Origin: Pseudarthrobacter enclensis
GTDB lineage: Bacteria; Actinomycetota; Actinomycetes; Actinomycetales; Micrococcaceae
DNA: 64,000 nt
Direction: 5' to 3'
Assembly (NCBI RefSeq): GCF_001457025.1
Contig: NZ_KQ758599.1
Location: 620,001-684,000 of the forward strand
The notes beneath the pieces were generated by a model that did not search any database, was not told the DNA's origin, and saw only the letters and a list, made by a program, of their open reading frames with translations. Made by a program: the position numbers and the translations under genes. Of the stretch, positions 1 to 7,882 are shown in pieces. How positions within the stretch are numbered: the first letter of the stretch is position 1; each line of letters starts with the position of its first letter.

Positions 1-17
1 GCTTTCCAAGTAGCGCC

Positions 18-638
18 GTGCGACTCGGTCCCATCTGGCCGGTCACGCTTGAATGCGGCGACCTGGTACTGCGGCCCATCCGCTACCGGGACAGGAAAGA
101 GTGGACGCAGGTACGCACACGGAACAGTGACTGGCTGGCGCCCTGGGAAGCGTCCAACCCGGACCCCCGCGGCGGGCTGCCGGACTACCGTCAGATGGTG
201 CGTTCGCTGAATTCCCAGGCAGCGCAGTCCACGGCGCTGCCGTTCGTCATCACCGAACGCGTGCCGGGCCTGCGGACCCCGCCCATCGTCGGCCAACTGA
301 CCGTATCCTCCATTGTCTGGGGCTCGGCCATGATGGCCACGCTGGGGTATTGGGTGGACCAGTCGCGGGCCGGCCGGGGAATAGCCCCCACGGCGGTGGC
401 CCTGGTGACGGACCACTGCTTCCAGGCGCTGGGCCTGCACCGGATGGAGATCAACATCCGCCCGGAGAACGGACCCAGCCTACGGGTGGTTGAGAAGCTC
501 GGCTTCCGGGATGAGGGTTACCGCCCCCGCTACCTCCACATCAACGGCGCCTGGGCAGACCACCGCTCCTTCGCCCTCACCTCCGAGGAAGTACCGGACG
601 GCCTGCTCACGCGCTGGTTGGCATCCCGTACGTCTTAA
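18..638 (+). CDS. rimJ: RimJ/RimL-like GNAT N-acetyltransferase
   Basis: GNAT acetyltransferase of 206 residues, likely moving an acetyl group from acetyl-CoA to a protein N-terminus or a small amine in the cytosol. The acetyl-CoA motif is RAGRGIA at residues 117-123, and the C-terminal NGPSLRVVEKLGF (151-163) is typical of RimJ/RimL. The GTG start is provisional: the frame stays open to the window edge and no ribosome site is visible, so a few residues may lie upstream. In actinobacteria this gene usually sits between moeA/glp and the glpR/sepX gene that follows here, which supports the assignment. The substrate is unknown. Confidence 0.8.
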   Translation: MRLGPIWPVTLECGDLVLRPIRYRDRKEWTQVRTRNSDWLAPWEASNPDPRGGLPDYRQMVRSLNSQAAQSTALPFVITERVPGLRTPPIVGQLTVSSIVWGSAMMATLGYWVDQSRAGRGIAPTAVALVTDHCFQALGLHRMEINIRPENGPSLRVVEKLGFRDEGYRPRYLHINGAWADHRSFALTSEEVPDGLLTRWLASRTS

Positions 639-706
639 ATCCACTCATTTGGCAGGACGCGGGCGACACACCGCAGCCAATGCCACTTCAGCAGTGGGGA
701 TGCTCA

Positions 707-712
707 TACGGT
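707..712 (+). promoter_or_regulatory. -10 element TACGGT for a leaderless glpR transcript
   Basis: TACGGT ends 7 bases before the GTG at 720. This spacing places the transcription start on the start codon. It favours GTG 720 over the TTG at 714, which lies too close to the element. Confidence 0.4.
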
Positions 713-719
713 TTTGAGT

Positions 720-1646
720 GTGGACTTCCCCCTTAGCAGCTCTGTGATCCTTGTGGTTGCTGTCGTGCTCTGGATTGTGTGGGTTGCCCCCTACGTCCTC
801 CGGAACCGCAGGCACCAGTTCCAGCCCGCCGGCGATTTCCTGGCGGACACGCCCGCCCAGGAGAAACCGGAACCGGCAGGCCTGGTTCTGAATGTCGCCG
901 CCAAGCAGGAGAAAACGATGGACACGAGGAAGAGCGCCGGACCAGCTGCGAAGCCCTCCGCCGCTGCCACCGGACGGCTGCGGATCCATTACGGCCGGAC
1001 CTCCATTGCCCTGCTGGGCCTCCTGTCCCTGGTGACTGCCCTGGTATCGGCTGTCCTGCTGCCGTTCGGCCTCGGCTCTCCGGCACTTCCCCTGATCTGT
1101 GCCGGGATCACCGCAGCATCAGTGGTTCTCCTGCGTGCCCTCGCCGTGCGCCGCCGCAAGGCCAAAGTCAACGCTGCGTTCCGGTCCGCCATGGGCGCTG
1201 CCGAACGCAAACCTGCGCCCGTGGACCGCATCCCGCCAAAGCCCCAGGCCGCGCCCGCGCCTGCCCGTCCGGAGAGCCCGGTGTTCGACGCCGAGGCCCA
1301 CCAGCCGCGCATCAAGCCGCTGACGGCCGGGGAGCTCCGTGAAGCCGCACTGGCTGTGGCTATCGCCGCTGGGGATACCAGCGCGGCAGCACCGTCGTCG
1401 GAAGCTCCCTCCGGCACACCCTGGGAGCCCGTTGAAATTCCGAAGCCGGTGTACGTCGAGGCTGCCAAGGCCGAGCGGCCGGAGCCGAAGCCGCTGGAAC
1501 TTCCGGAAGCACCCAAGGCAACCGGCAAGCCGTCCCTGAAGCAGGGCGCCGCCGCTGATGCCCAGCAGCTCAACGCCCCGCAGCTCACCAAGGCACAGAG
1601 CGCGCTGAGCAACCTGGACGACGTCCTGCAGCGCCGCCGCGCCTAG
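720..1646 (+). CDS. GlpR/SepX-like membrane divisome protein
   Basis: Membrane protein of 308 residues. A first membrane helix spans about residues 8-25, followed by a basic stretch. Two hydrophobic segments follow at about 94-140, then a long Ala/Pro/Glu-rich cytosolic tail with no recognisable enzyme fold. The position directly after a RimJ-like gene matches Rv0996 of Mycobacterium tuberculosis, called GlpR in corynebacteria and SepX in Streptomyces. There the protein works with the divisome and with the gephyrin-like Glp protein. GTG 720 is chosen because it has a well-placed -10 element; TTG 714 is the alternative. Function is inferred from topology and context. Confidence 0.6.
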   Translation: MDFPLSSSVILVVAVVLWIVWVAPYVLRNRRHQFQPAGDFLADTPAQEKPEPAGLVLNVAAKQEKTMDTRKSAGPAAKPSAAATGRLRIHYGRTSIALLGLLSLVTALVSAVLLPFGLGSPALPLICAGITAASVVLLRALAVRRRKAKVNAAFRSAMGAAERKPAPVDRIPPKPQAAPAPARPESPVFDAEAHQPRIKPLTAGELREAALAVAIAAGDTSAAAPSSEAPSGTPWEPVEIPKPVYVEAAKAERPEPKPLELPEAPKATGKPSLKQGAAADAQQLNAPQLTKAQSALSNLDDVLQRRRA

Positions 1647-1705
1647 GCAGCGGAACGGCCGACGACGTCGTCCAGCAATTCGCGGCCGCGCCGGATTGCC
1701 GCCGG

Positions 1706-1736
1706 TTGGCATTGGAACAGGAAAAATGTGTAGCCT
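1706..1736 (+). promoter_or_regulatory. Probable promoter of tRNA-Ala
   Basis: TTGGCA at 1706-1711 and TAGCCT at 1731-1736 are separated by 19 bases. A start near 1743 would leave a 35-base leader before the tRNA. The spacing is slightly long. Confidence 0.45.
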
Positions 1737-1777
1737 AGGGTCACCGGTTCCAATCCCGCAGGGCTGATGCCGGATCC

Positions 1778-1850
1778 GGGGCTATAGCTCAGTTGGTAGA
1801 GCGCTTCGTTCGCATCGAAGAGGTCAGGAGTTCGAATCTCCTTAGCTCCA
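1778..1850 (+). tRNA. tRNA-Ala (anticodon CGC)
   Basis: A complete 73-base cloverleaf can be folded by eye. The acceptor arm GGGGCTA pairs with TAGCTCC with one G-U pair, and the D arm is GCTC/GAGC. The anticodon stem CTTCG/CGAAG closes the loop TTCGCAT, giving anticodon CGC, which reads GCG alanine codons. The T arm is AGGAG/CTCCT around TTCGAAT. The discriminator base is A and no CCA is encoded. Confidence 0.97.
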
Positions 1851-1862
1851 CGTTGACACAGG

Positions 1863-1891
1863 AAAGGCCACCCCTCCGGGGTGGCCTTTTT
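1863..1891 (+). terminator. Intrinsic terminator after tRNA-Ala
   Basis: A perfect 12-bp stem (1863-1874 with 1878-1889), loop TCC, and a run of T to 1891. It lies between the convergent tRNA and corA and could serve both strands, since the complementary strand also ends in T residues. Confidence 0.9.
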
Positions 1892-1895
1892 CGTG

Positions 1896-2891
1896 CTACA
1901 GCCAGCCCTTGCGTTTGAAGACGACGTACATGAGGGCCGCCACTGCCACCATCAGCACCAGCGCGAGCGGGTAGCCGAACGCCCAATGCAGCTCGGGCAT
2001 GTGGTCAAAGTTCATGCCGTAGATGCCGGCAACGAAGGACGGCGCGAACAGGATGGCCGCCCAGGAGGATATCTTCTTGACCTGTTCGTTCTGTTCCGCA
2101 CTTGCCTCGTTCTGGCGGTTTGCCGTCAGCGTTCCGTCCAGCGTCAAGGCGTTCTGCAGGAGGTCCCGGAATGAGTCTGCCCGGGAGATCACCCTCTCCA
2201 CATGGTCCTCCACGTCGCGCAAGCTGTGCTGGAGTTCGGTCTCCACCCCGTACTTGCCGAAGCCCCGTTTCAGTTGGTGCATCATGTCCGGCAGCGGATG
2301 GATGGCCCGCTGGAACTGGATGACCTCGCGGGCGAGTTCGTAGATGCGGCGGGACACGCTGGAGTCGCCGCTGAAAAGCTGGTCCTCGATTTCATCGATG
2401 TCGTTCTGCAGCCCGGCCACCACCGGGGCGTAGTCGTCCACCACGCGGTCCAGCAGCGCGTACAGCACCGCCTCCGGCCCGTGGCGCAGGAGGTCCGGGC
2501 GGGCTTCCATCCGGCGCCGCACGCGTCCCACGCCTGCCATTTCGGCGTGGCGCACCGTCACCACGAAGTTCTTCCCGGTGAAGATGTGCAGTTCGCCGAA
2601 CTCCACCGTTTCACTGGAGTCGAGGTAGCGGGCCGGCCGGAGCACGGTGAACAGGCTGCCCTCGTAGCGTTCCATCTTGGGGCGCTGATGGGCGGAAATG
2701 GCGTCCTCGACGGCCAGTTCGTGGAGGCCGAACTCGGCTGCTACCGCAGCCATCTCCTCCGCGGTGGGCCGGTAGAGCCCGATCCACGCCATCCCGCCGT
2801 GCCGCGCCATGGTCTCGAAGGTCTGTTCCAGGCTTTCCGGCTCGGCATGGCGCACGCCGTCGACGTACACGGCGTTATCGATGATGGTCAT
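1896..2891 (-). CDS. corA: CorA-type magnesium/cobalt transporter
   Basis: Divalent cation channel of the CorA/2-TM-GxN family, 331 residues. A long soluble alpha/beta and helical N-terminal domain is followed by two C-terminal membrane helices. The signature GMN (292-294) closes the first helix and the acidic loop FDHMPEL follows it. A basic tail, FKRKGWL, ends the protein, as is normal for the family. Assembly as an inner-membrane pentamer is known for the family. The ATG at 2891 lies 7 bases downstream of a TAGGAT element, so the mRNA is probably leaderless. Confidence 0.93.
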   Translation of the reverse strand: MTIIDNAVYVDGVRHAEPESLEQTFETMARHGGMAWIGLYRPTAEEMAAVAAEFGLHELAVEDAISAHQRPKMERYEGSLFTVLRPARYLDSSETVEFGELHIFTGKNFVVTVRHAEMAGVGRVRRRMEARPDLLRHGPEAVLYALLDRVVDDYAPVVAGLQNDIDEIEDQLFSGDSSVSRRIYELAREVIQFQRAIHPLPDMMHQLKRGFGKYGVETELQHSLRDVEDHVERVISRADSFRDLLQNALTLDGTLTANRQNEASAEQNEQVKKISSWAAILFAPSFVAGIYGMNFDHMPELHWAFGYPLALVLMVAVAALMYVVFKRKGWL

Positions 2892-2898
2892 TCAGGAA

Positions 2899-2904
2899 AT
2901 CCTA
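2899..2904 (-). promoter_or_regulatory. -10 element TAGGAT of corA, overlapping the lrp stop codon
   Basis: TAGGAT on the minus strand ends 7 bases before the corA ATG. Its first three bases are the TAG stop codon (2902-2904) of the upstream Lrp gene. Transcription would begin at or next to the start codon. Confidence 0.55.
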
Positions 2905-3405
2905 GCGGCCGGTGGACGCGGCGTTGCTCAGGCCGCTGATCAGCGGTTCGGTGCGGTAGGGGATATGCGTATGCAGGGCCAGGACTGTCTCGGTGCGGAT
3001 CACGCCCTTGATGCGAAGCACCTGGCGCAGCGAGGACTGGAGGTTGTGGGTGTCCGTTGCCACCACGCGGCACCAGACATCGCCGCGGCCCGAAATCTCG
3101 TGCACTTCCAGCACCTGCGGAATCAGCCGCAGCGCCGCCACCACACCGTCGAGTTCCCGGTGTGACACCTCGATGGTCACGAAGGCTACGACGTCGTAGC
3201 CCACTGCCTCCAGGTCCACCTCCCGGCCACCGGAGCGGAGCACTCCGGTACGGATAAGGCGCCGGACCCGGGACTGTGCGGTATTCCTGGCGACTCCGGC
3301 GGCCTCGCTGATGTCAGCAATCTGCATCCGCGGATCCCTGATGAGCGAGAGGAGGATTTTGAGGTCGGTGGCATCAAGATTGTTCAAATGATCATCTCCC
3401 ATCAT
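2902..3405 (-). CDS. Lrp/AsnC-family transcriptional regulator
   Basis: Regulator of 167 residues with the Lrp layout. A winged helix-turn-helix spans about residues 8-60 (LDATDLKILLSLIRDPRM, then AGVARNTAQSRVRRL). A RAM/AsnC effector domain spans about 70-150. Family members bind amino acids or related metabolites as octamers. It is divergent from the exporter gene at 3556 across about 150 bases, so that exporter is the obvious target. The ATG 3405 sits 6 bases after TATGCT. A second ATG follows immediately, so the exact start could shift by one codon. The effector cannot be read from sequence. Confidence 0.85.
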   Translation of the reverse strand: MMGDDHLNNLDATDLKILLSLIRDPRMQIADISEAAGVARNTAQSRVRRLIRTGVLRSGGREVDLEAVGYDVVAFVTIEVSHRELDGVVAALRLIPQVLEVHEISGRGDVWCRVVATDTHNLQSSLRQVLRIKGVIRTETVLALHTHIPYRTEPLISGLSNAASTGR

Positions 3406-3411
3406 CCGGGC

Positions 3412-3417
3412 AGCATA
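3412..3417 (-). promoter_or_regulatory. -10 element TATGCT of the first lrp gene
   Basis: TATGCT on the minus strand is 6 bases from ATG 3405, consistent with a leaderless mRNA. It lies in the divergent region shared with the exporter gene at 3556. Confidence 0.5.
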
Positions 3418-3555
3418 CTTTTGAGGATTATGCTCAATTTGCTTGGCTTTTGTCGATCAAAGGAGCAACTTTAGCGCACTCTGGAGCCATCCCTGTCTTA
3501 CCCGCGCGGGCTCCCACAAGGAACACCTGGCGCGGCCTCCCCGGAAGGCGGCTCC

Positions 3556-4806
3556 ATGACGGTCTTCAGCGAACTGCGTATGCGCCCGGCGGCGGCAACC
3601 GGCTGGAACGCCTCCACCTCGGCACGGCTGGTCATTTCCGGCGCCGTCATCTTCATGCTCCTGGTGGGCGCCAACCTTGCCACGCCCCTCTATCCGCTGT
3701 TCCAGGCTTCGCTGGGGTTGTCCGCCCTTGACGTGACCGCGGCTTTCGCCAGCTACGTCCTGGCGCTGGTGGCCACCCTGATGCTGGCCGGCCACTGGTC
3801 GGACCACATCGGCCGGCGGGCCGCGCTGCTCCTGGCCGTGCTGGGCGGGCTCGCCGGAAACCTGGTGTTTGCCGAGGCCCACAGCCTGGCGGCGCTCTGC
3901 GCCGGAAGGGCACTGCAGGGGACCAGTGTTGCCCTGGCCACGGGCGCCAGTGCTGCGGCGCTGCGTGAACTGCTGCCGGCCCGTCCCGAGTGGGCTTCAC
4001 GGTTCACCCTGCTGGCCTCCTCGGGCGGCGTCGCCGCGGGGCCCGTGATCGGCGGGCTGCTGTCCCTCCTGCCGGGGCCGACCAGCGCACCCTACGCAGT
4101 GCACTCGGCCGTCCTCGCAGGGCTGCTCATTCCACTGGTCCTGATCCGGGCACGCCGGGCCATCGCCCTCCCGGAAACGGCGGCAACATTCCGGCTCCTT
4201 GCGCCCCGCCGCCCGGCGGTATCCCGCAACGCACGGGGAGCGTTCTGGCTGGCCTCCGGTGTGGGGTTCCTCAGCTTCGCCGTGTTCGGTTTTTGCCTGT
4301 CCCTAGCCCCTGGCTATTTTGCCGGCGTCCTTGGCACCGATTCCCGCCCCGTCGTGGGGCTCCTGGCCGGCCTGCCCTTGGCAGCGTCGGCGGCAAGCCA
4401 GCTCTTCAGCGCCCGGGGCCGCTTCATCGTTCCGGCCGGCCTGACCCTGCTGGGCGCCTCGGTGATCCTGCTCGGCACCGCCGGTGCGTGGCACAGCCCG
4501 GCGCTGCTCGTGGCCGCCTGCCTCGCCGCGGGAACAGGGCAGGGGTTGGCGTTCCGCACGGTCTTCAACGATGTGGCCGGCAAGGTGGAGCCGGCACGCC
4601 ACGCCCAGGTGGTGAGCACCGTGTACGTCATCACCTACCTGGGCAGCGCGGTGCCGGTCCTGGGGCTCGGGTGGGCCTCCGCCGTCGTGGGCCAGGACGC
4701 GGCCGTGACCGGCTTCGTAGTGGCATGCGGCGCCGCGGCATTGGCCCTGGCCGGCGTCACCCTGGCCCGCCAGGCTTCCGCTGCCAGCCGCTGCCCAAGC
4801 CTCTGA
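3556..4806 (+). CDS. Major facilitator superfamily transporter
   Basis: Polytopic exporter of 416 residues, about 12 membrane helices by hydrophobicity. Motif A, GHWSDHIGRRAA, lies in the loop after helix 2 at about residues 77-88, as in proton-driven drug or metabolite exporters. The ATG is preceded at 7 bases by GGAAGG (3543-3548). The gene is divergent from an Lrp regulator, which suggests export of an amino acid or a related compound under Lrp control. That role is inference. A GC-rich GGCCGGC repeat of about 25 bases follows the stop and separates it from the convergent second lrp gene. Confidence 0.82.
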   Translation: MTVFSELRMRPAAATGWNASTSARLVISGAVIFMLLVGANLATPLYPLFQASLGLSALDVTAAFASYVLALVATLMLAGHWSDHIGRRAALLLAVLGGLAGNLVFAEAHSLAALCAGRALQGTSVALATGASAAALRELLPARPEWASRFTLLASSGGVAAGPVIGGLLSLLPGPTSAPYAVHSAVLAGLLIPLVLIRARRAIALPETAATFRLLAPRRPAVSRNARGAFWLASGVGFLSFAVFGFCLSLAPGYFAGVLGTDSRPVVGLLAGLPLAASAASQLFSARGRFIVPAGLTLLGASVILLGTAGAWHSPALLVAACLAAGTGQGLAFRTVFNDVAGKVEPARHAQVVSTVYVITYLGSAVPVLGLGWASAVVGQDAAVTGFVVACGAAALALAGVTLARQASAASRCPSL

Positions 4807-4850
4807 CCGGCGGCCGGCGGCCGGCGGCGGCCACGGCGGGCCGGAAGCCG

Positions 4851-5354
4851 TCAGTCGGGCAGCGGCCCGTGGTTTCCCTGGATGTGCTCAAACACCAGGG
4901 TGGTTTCGGTATGTCCCACCACGGGGTCCGTGGCCAGGTTGTCCAGCACCCAGTCGCGGAGGTCTTCGGTGCTGCCGACCGCGATGTGCAGCAGGTAGTC
5001 CACCGAACCCGAGGTATGGAACGTTGACAGCACCGCTGGCAGGTGCGGAACCCGGGCAGTGAAGCGGTCAATCTGGTCGCGATCATGCGCGCGGAGCCGC
5101 ACTGCCACCAGGGCCTGGACCGACCTTCCGATGGCTGACAGGCTCAACTTCGCCTCGTAGCCCTGAACGATCCCGCGTTCCGAGAGGGCGCGCGTGCGCA
5201 TCAGGGCCGTGGACGGGGCGATGCCCACCATCTCGGCCAGCTGCTTGTTGGAGATCCTCGCATCGGCCACCAAAGCTGCCAGGAGGCGCTCATCGATGGC
5301 ATCCAGCGGCTCCAGGTGCGCTCCGGGCCTGGCGTTCCTGGGATTCATGCTCAC
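4851..5354 (-). CDS. Lrp/AsnC-family transcriptional regulator
   Basis: Second Lrp-type regulator, 167 residues from the chosen start. A helix-turn-helix (LDAIDERLLAALVADARI and SNKQLAEMVGIAPSTALMR) precedes a RAM effector domain. It is only distantly similar to the Lrp at 2902, so it is not a recent duplicate. GTG 5354 is preferred because GGAAGG lies 7 bases upstream. ATG 5348 and an ATG at 5384 are alternatives. It ends convergently with the transporter at 3556 and lies downstream of the exporter on its own strand, so its target is unclear. Confidence 0.82.
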   Translation of the reverse strand: MSMNPRNARPGAHLEPLDAIDERLLAALVADARISNKQLAEMVGIAPSTALMRTRALSERGIVQGYEAKLSLSAIGRSVQALVAVRLRAHDRDQIDRFTARVPHLPAVLSTFHTSGSVDYLLHIAVGSTEDLRDWVLDNLATDPVVGHTETTLVFEHIQGNHGPLPD

Positions 5355-5468
5355 TGCGCTTCCTTCCAAAGGTCCTGTATTCATCCTAGACCGCCGGAAC
5401 CGCGCGCCCGGGTCCCGGGAAGCGCGTCACGCCGAATATCCGCAGGGCCGCGCCGTCCTCCGCCCGAC

Positions 5469-6737
5469 TTAATTCGACACGGGGCGGGACGCTCCCGGCG
5501 CGCGGCCGGCGCCGCCCCGGGGATGCACGACGGCGACAATCACCGCCGTGACGCATGCCAGCACCATCACGGCTCCGGCCAGGGCAGCCCAGCCCAGGGA
5601 CTGGAACAGCAGGCCCCCGGCCCAGCCCAGCACACTGGAACCCAGGTAGTAGGCCAGGTTGTACAGCGACGCCGCCTGCGCCCGTCCCTCCGTGGCGATG
5701 GCGCCCGTCCAACCGGCGCCGATGCTGTGGGCGGCGAAAAAGCCGCCGGTGAACACCACCAGGCCGGCCAGGATCAGCACCAGCGACTCGGTCAGCGTCA
5801 GTGCCAGGCCGGCCACCGCGAGCCCCAGCCCCGCCATCAGGACCGACCGGCGGCCGAACCGCAGGGTCAGCCCGGCCGCCCACCGCGACGTGACGGTGCC
5901 TGACAGATAGGCAAGGAAGATGAGGCTGATCAGCGTCGCGGGCAGCGTGAACGGTTCCCCGGAGAGGCGGAAGCCCAGATAGTTGTAGACGGCCACGAAG
6001 CCGCCCATCATCAGGAAAGCCTGAAGGTATAGCGCCAGCAGCCTGATGTTGCGCACGTGGGCGGCGAGCGTCCCAAGCGCCCCGCGCAGGCCAGTTCCCC
6101 CCGAGGCCACAAAGCCCCGGGCCTTGGGAACCAGCAGGAGGAACGCAACAGCAGCTACGGTAGCCAGCACCGAAACGGCCAGCGCAGCGGCGCGCCAGCC
6201 CCACAGCTCACCGGCAGGACCCGCCACCAGCCGCCCGGCCAGGCCGCCCAAAGTCGTTCCGGCCACATAGCTGCCGGCTGCGAGTGCGGCGTGTGCCTTG
6301 GTCACTTCCTCGTTCAGGTAGGCGATGGCGATCGCGGGGATGCCGCCCAGGGCCATGCCTTCCAGCAGCCTGAGCGCCAGCAGCAGCTGGAAACTGCCGG
6401 CCAGGGGAACCATGAGGCCCAGCGCGGTGGCTGCGCAGATTCCCCAGGTCATGGCCCGTACCCTGCCGATCCTGTCCGCGAGGAAGGACCAGGGGATGAC
6501 GGTGACGGCGAGGCCCACGGTTGCCAGCGAGATGGTCAGGGCGGCCTCGGCTGCCGTGATGCGCAGGTCGGAGGCGAGCAGCGGCAGGACTGCCTGCGTG
6601 GAGTACAGCTGCGCGAACGTGGCAACTCCGGCGCAGGACAAGCCTGCGAGTATGCGGGAGTAGGCAGCAGATCCCTTGGCATGGCCATTCCAGCGCGGCG
6701 GTGCGCCGCCGCCGGCCAGGCTCGCGTTGTGTGGCAT
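5469..6737 (-). CDS. YnfM-like MFS transporter
   Basis: MFS protein of 422 residues with about 12 membrane helices. Motif A, FLADRIGRVRAM, lies near residues 84-95. It resembles the YnfM/arabinose-efflux-like branch, which is commonly divergent from a LysR regulator, as here. The ATG lies 6 bases after TAGCCT, so the mRNA is probably leaderless. The likely regulator gene at 6891 is frameshifted, so control of this pump may be altered in this strain. The substrate is unknown. Confidence 0.82.
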   Translation of the reverse strand: MPHNASLAGGGAPPRWNGHAKGSAAYSRILAGLSCAGVATFAQLYSTQAVLPLLASDLRITAAEAALTISLATVGLAVTVIPWSFLADRIGRVRAMTWGICAATALGLMVPLAGSFQLLLALRLLEGMALGGIPAIAIAYLNEEVTKAHAALAAGSYVAGTTLGGLAGRLVAGPAGELWGWRAAALAVSVLATVAAVAFLLLVPKARGFVASGGTGLRGALGTLAAHVRNIRLLALYLQAFLMMGGFVAVYNYLGFRLSGEPFTLPATLISLIFLAYLSGTVTSRWAAGLTLRFGRRSVLMAGLGLAVAGLALTLTESLVLILAGLVVFTGGFFAAHSIGAGWTGAIATEGRAQAASLYNLAYYLGSSVLGWAGGLLFQSLGWAALAGAVMVLACVTAVIVAVVHPRGGAGRAPGASRPVSN

Positions 6738-6743
6738 CCAGCA

Positions 6744-6749
6744 AGGCTA
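6744..6749 (-). promoter_or_regulatory. -10 element TAGCCT of the ynfM-like gene
   Basis: TAGCCT on the minus strand with exactly 6 bases to ATG 6737. The LysR-type box at 6765-6779 lies just upstream, over the expected -35 region. Confidence 0.5.
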
Positions 6750-6764
6750 TACAGCCCTGAACAC

Positions 6765-6779
6765 ATGCATCCAATGCAT
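6765..6779. promoter_or_regulatory. Probable LysR-type operator (T-N11-A palindrome)
   Basis: ATGCAT CCA ATGCAT is a palindrome with perfect 6-base arms. It contains the T-N11-A form (6766 to 6778) expected of LysR-family binding sites. It sits between the divergent exporter and LysR gene and overlaps the exporter -35 region. Confidence 0.5.
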
Positions 6780-6890
6780 TATTCATGGCAAACTCATAGC
6801 AGTGGTGGATTTTTGACGCCCATGCCGCCCGCGCAGCGTGGCCGCCCGGGTACCAACCCGCCCTGCAGCCCAGGAAGGATGTTCTGCCTG

Positions 6891-7873
6891 ATGGAACCGG
6901 ACCAGCGGCAACTGGTGCAGCTATTGCCCCTGCTTCCCATACTCGCCGAGCTGGGACGCACGGAGCACATCACCGGGACGGCCGAACTGCTGGGCGTACC
7001 CCAATCCACGGTGAGCCGGGCCATCGCACGTGCCAGCGCCGTCGTCGGAACCGAACTCCTGGTCCGGGACGGCAGGGGAGTGCGGCTGACCGCCGCGGCG
7101 CGCACCTTGTTGCCCTACATCGAGACCGCCCTGGCGGAGTTCCGCGCCGGGCTGGACCTGGTCCGCAACGAATCGGACGTGGCACAGGGCAAAATATCGG
7201 TCTCGTTCCAGCACACGTTCGGGGAGGCGACGTTGCCCCTGCTGATCAGCGCCTTCCGGAGCAGGCACCCGGGCGCTGCCTTCACGCTCAGCCAGGGCGC
7301 CCGGAACGCCTGCCTGGAGGAACTGGCCTCGGGACAATCAGACCTCGCCCTCACCGCCCCCGCCGCGCCGGCAGGCCGCCACCTGGAATCCGCCCCGCTG
7401 TACCGGGAACCGCTGCGCCTGGTGGTCCACCACGGGCACCGCCTGGCAGGGCGGCCGACGGCGGACCTCGCCGACATCCGAAACGACCCGTTCGTGGCGC
7501 TGGGCCCGGGATACGGGCTTCGTTCCCTCACGGACGCCCTGTTCCGCGACGCCGGGTACCGCCCGCGGATCGCCTTCGAAAGCCAGGATTCGCACACTGT
7601 CCGCGGGCTGGTGTCCGCAGGACTCGGCGTCAGCATCCTCCCGCCCGGCGGTGACGCGCCCGGAGGAACAGTCACCCCGGAGACAGGAAACCTTGGCTGG
7701 GCGAGGTGCCGCTCTCCTCCGCCCTGGCCTTCCGCGACGTGGGGCTGTCCTGGCGGCGCACCAGAACCGGTGCCGAACCGGCCTCCGTCCGGCTCTTCCG
7801 CGAAATGGTGGTTGCGGAAGGACCGCGCCTGCTCTCCGGCCTGGCCGCACAGCGGTCCCGGTCCGGACAGTAG
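6891..7873 (+). pseudogene. LysR-family regulator with a one-base frameshift
   Basis: LysR-type regulator. An N-terminal helix-turn-helix (ITGTAELLGVPQSTVSRAIA) is followed by an effector domain. Up to about base 7675 the reading frame is clean. The expected C-terminus (GEVPLSSALAFRDVGLSWR onward) then continues in the frame shifted by one base and ends at TAG 7871. One extra C in the CCCC run at 7675-7678 would restore a 327-residue protein. Unshifted, the frame runs past 8190 into the next gene. Start ATG 6891 has AGGAAGG 12 bases upstream; ATG 6879 is too close to it. Either a real mutation or a sequencing error explains this. Confidence 0.75.
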
Positions 7874-7876
7874 TCT
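7871..7876 (+). promoter_or_regulatory. -10 element TAGTCT overlapping the LysR stop codon
   Basis: TAGTCT with 6 bases to GTG 7883. The first three bases are the TAG stop of the restored LysR frame, so stop codon and promoter are fused. Confidence 0.55.
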
Positions 7877-7882
7877 TGTGAC

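Noticed and set aside
4809..4831. GGCCGGC tandem repeat after the first MFS gene
   Set aside because: Short GC-rich simple sequence between convergent genes, without a defined hairpin and T tract; not called a terminator.
7650..7700. Programmed ribosomal frameshift in the LysR gene
   Set aside because: No slippery heptamer or downstream structure of the known kind is seen. A lost C in a C run is the simpler explanation.
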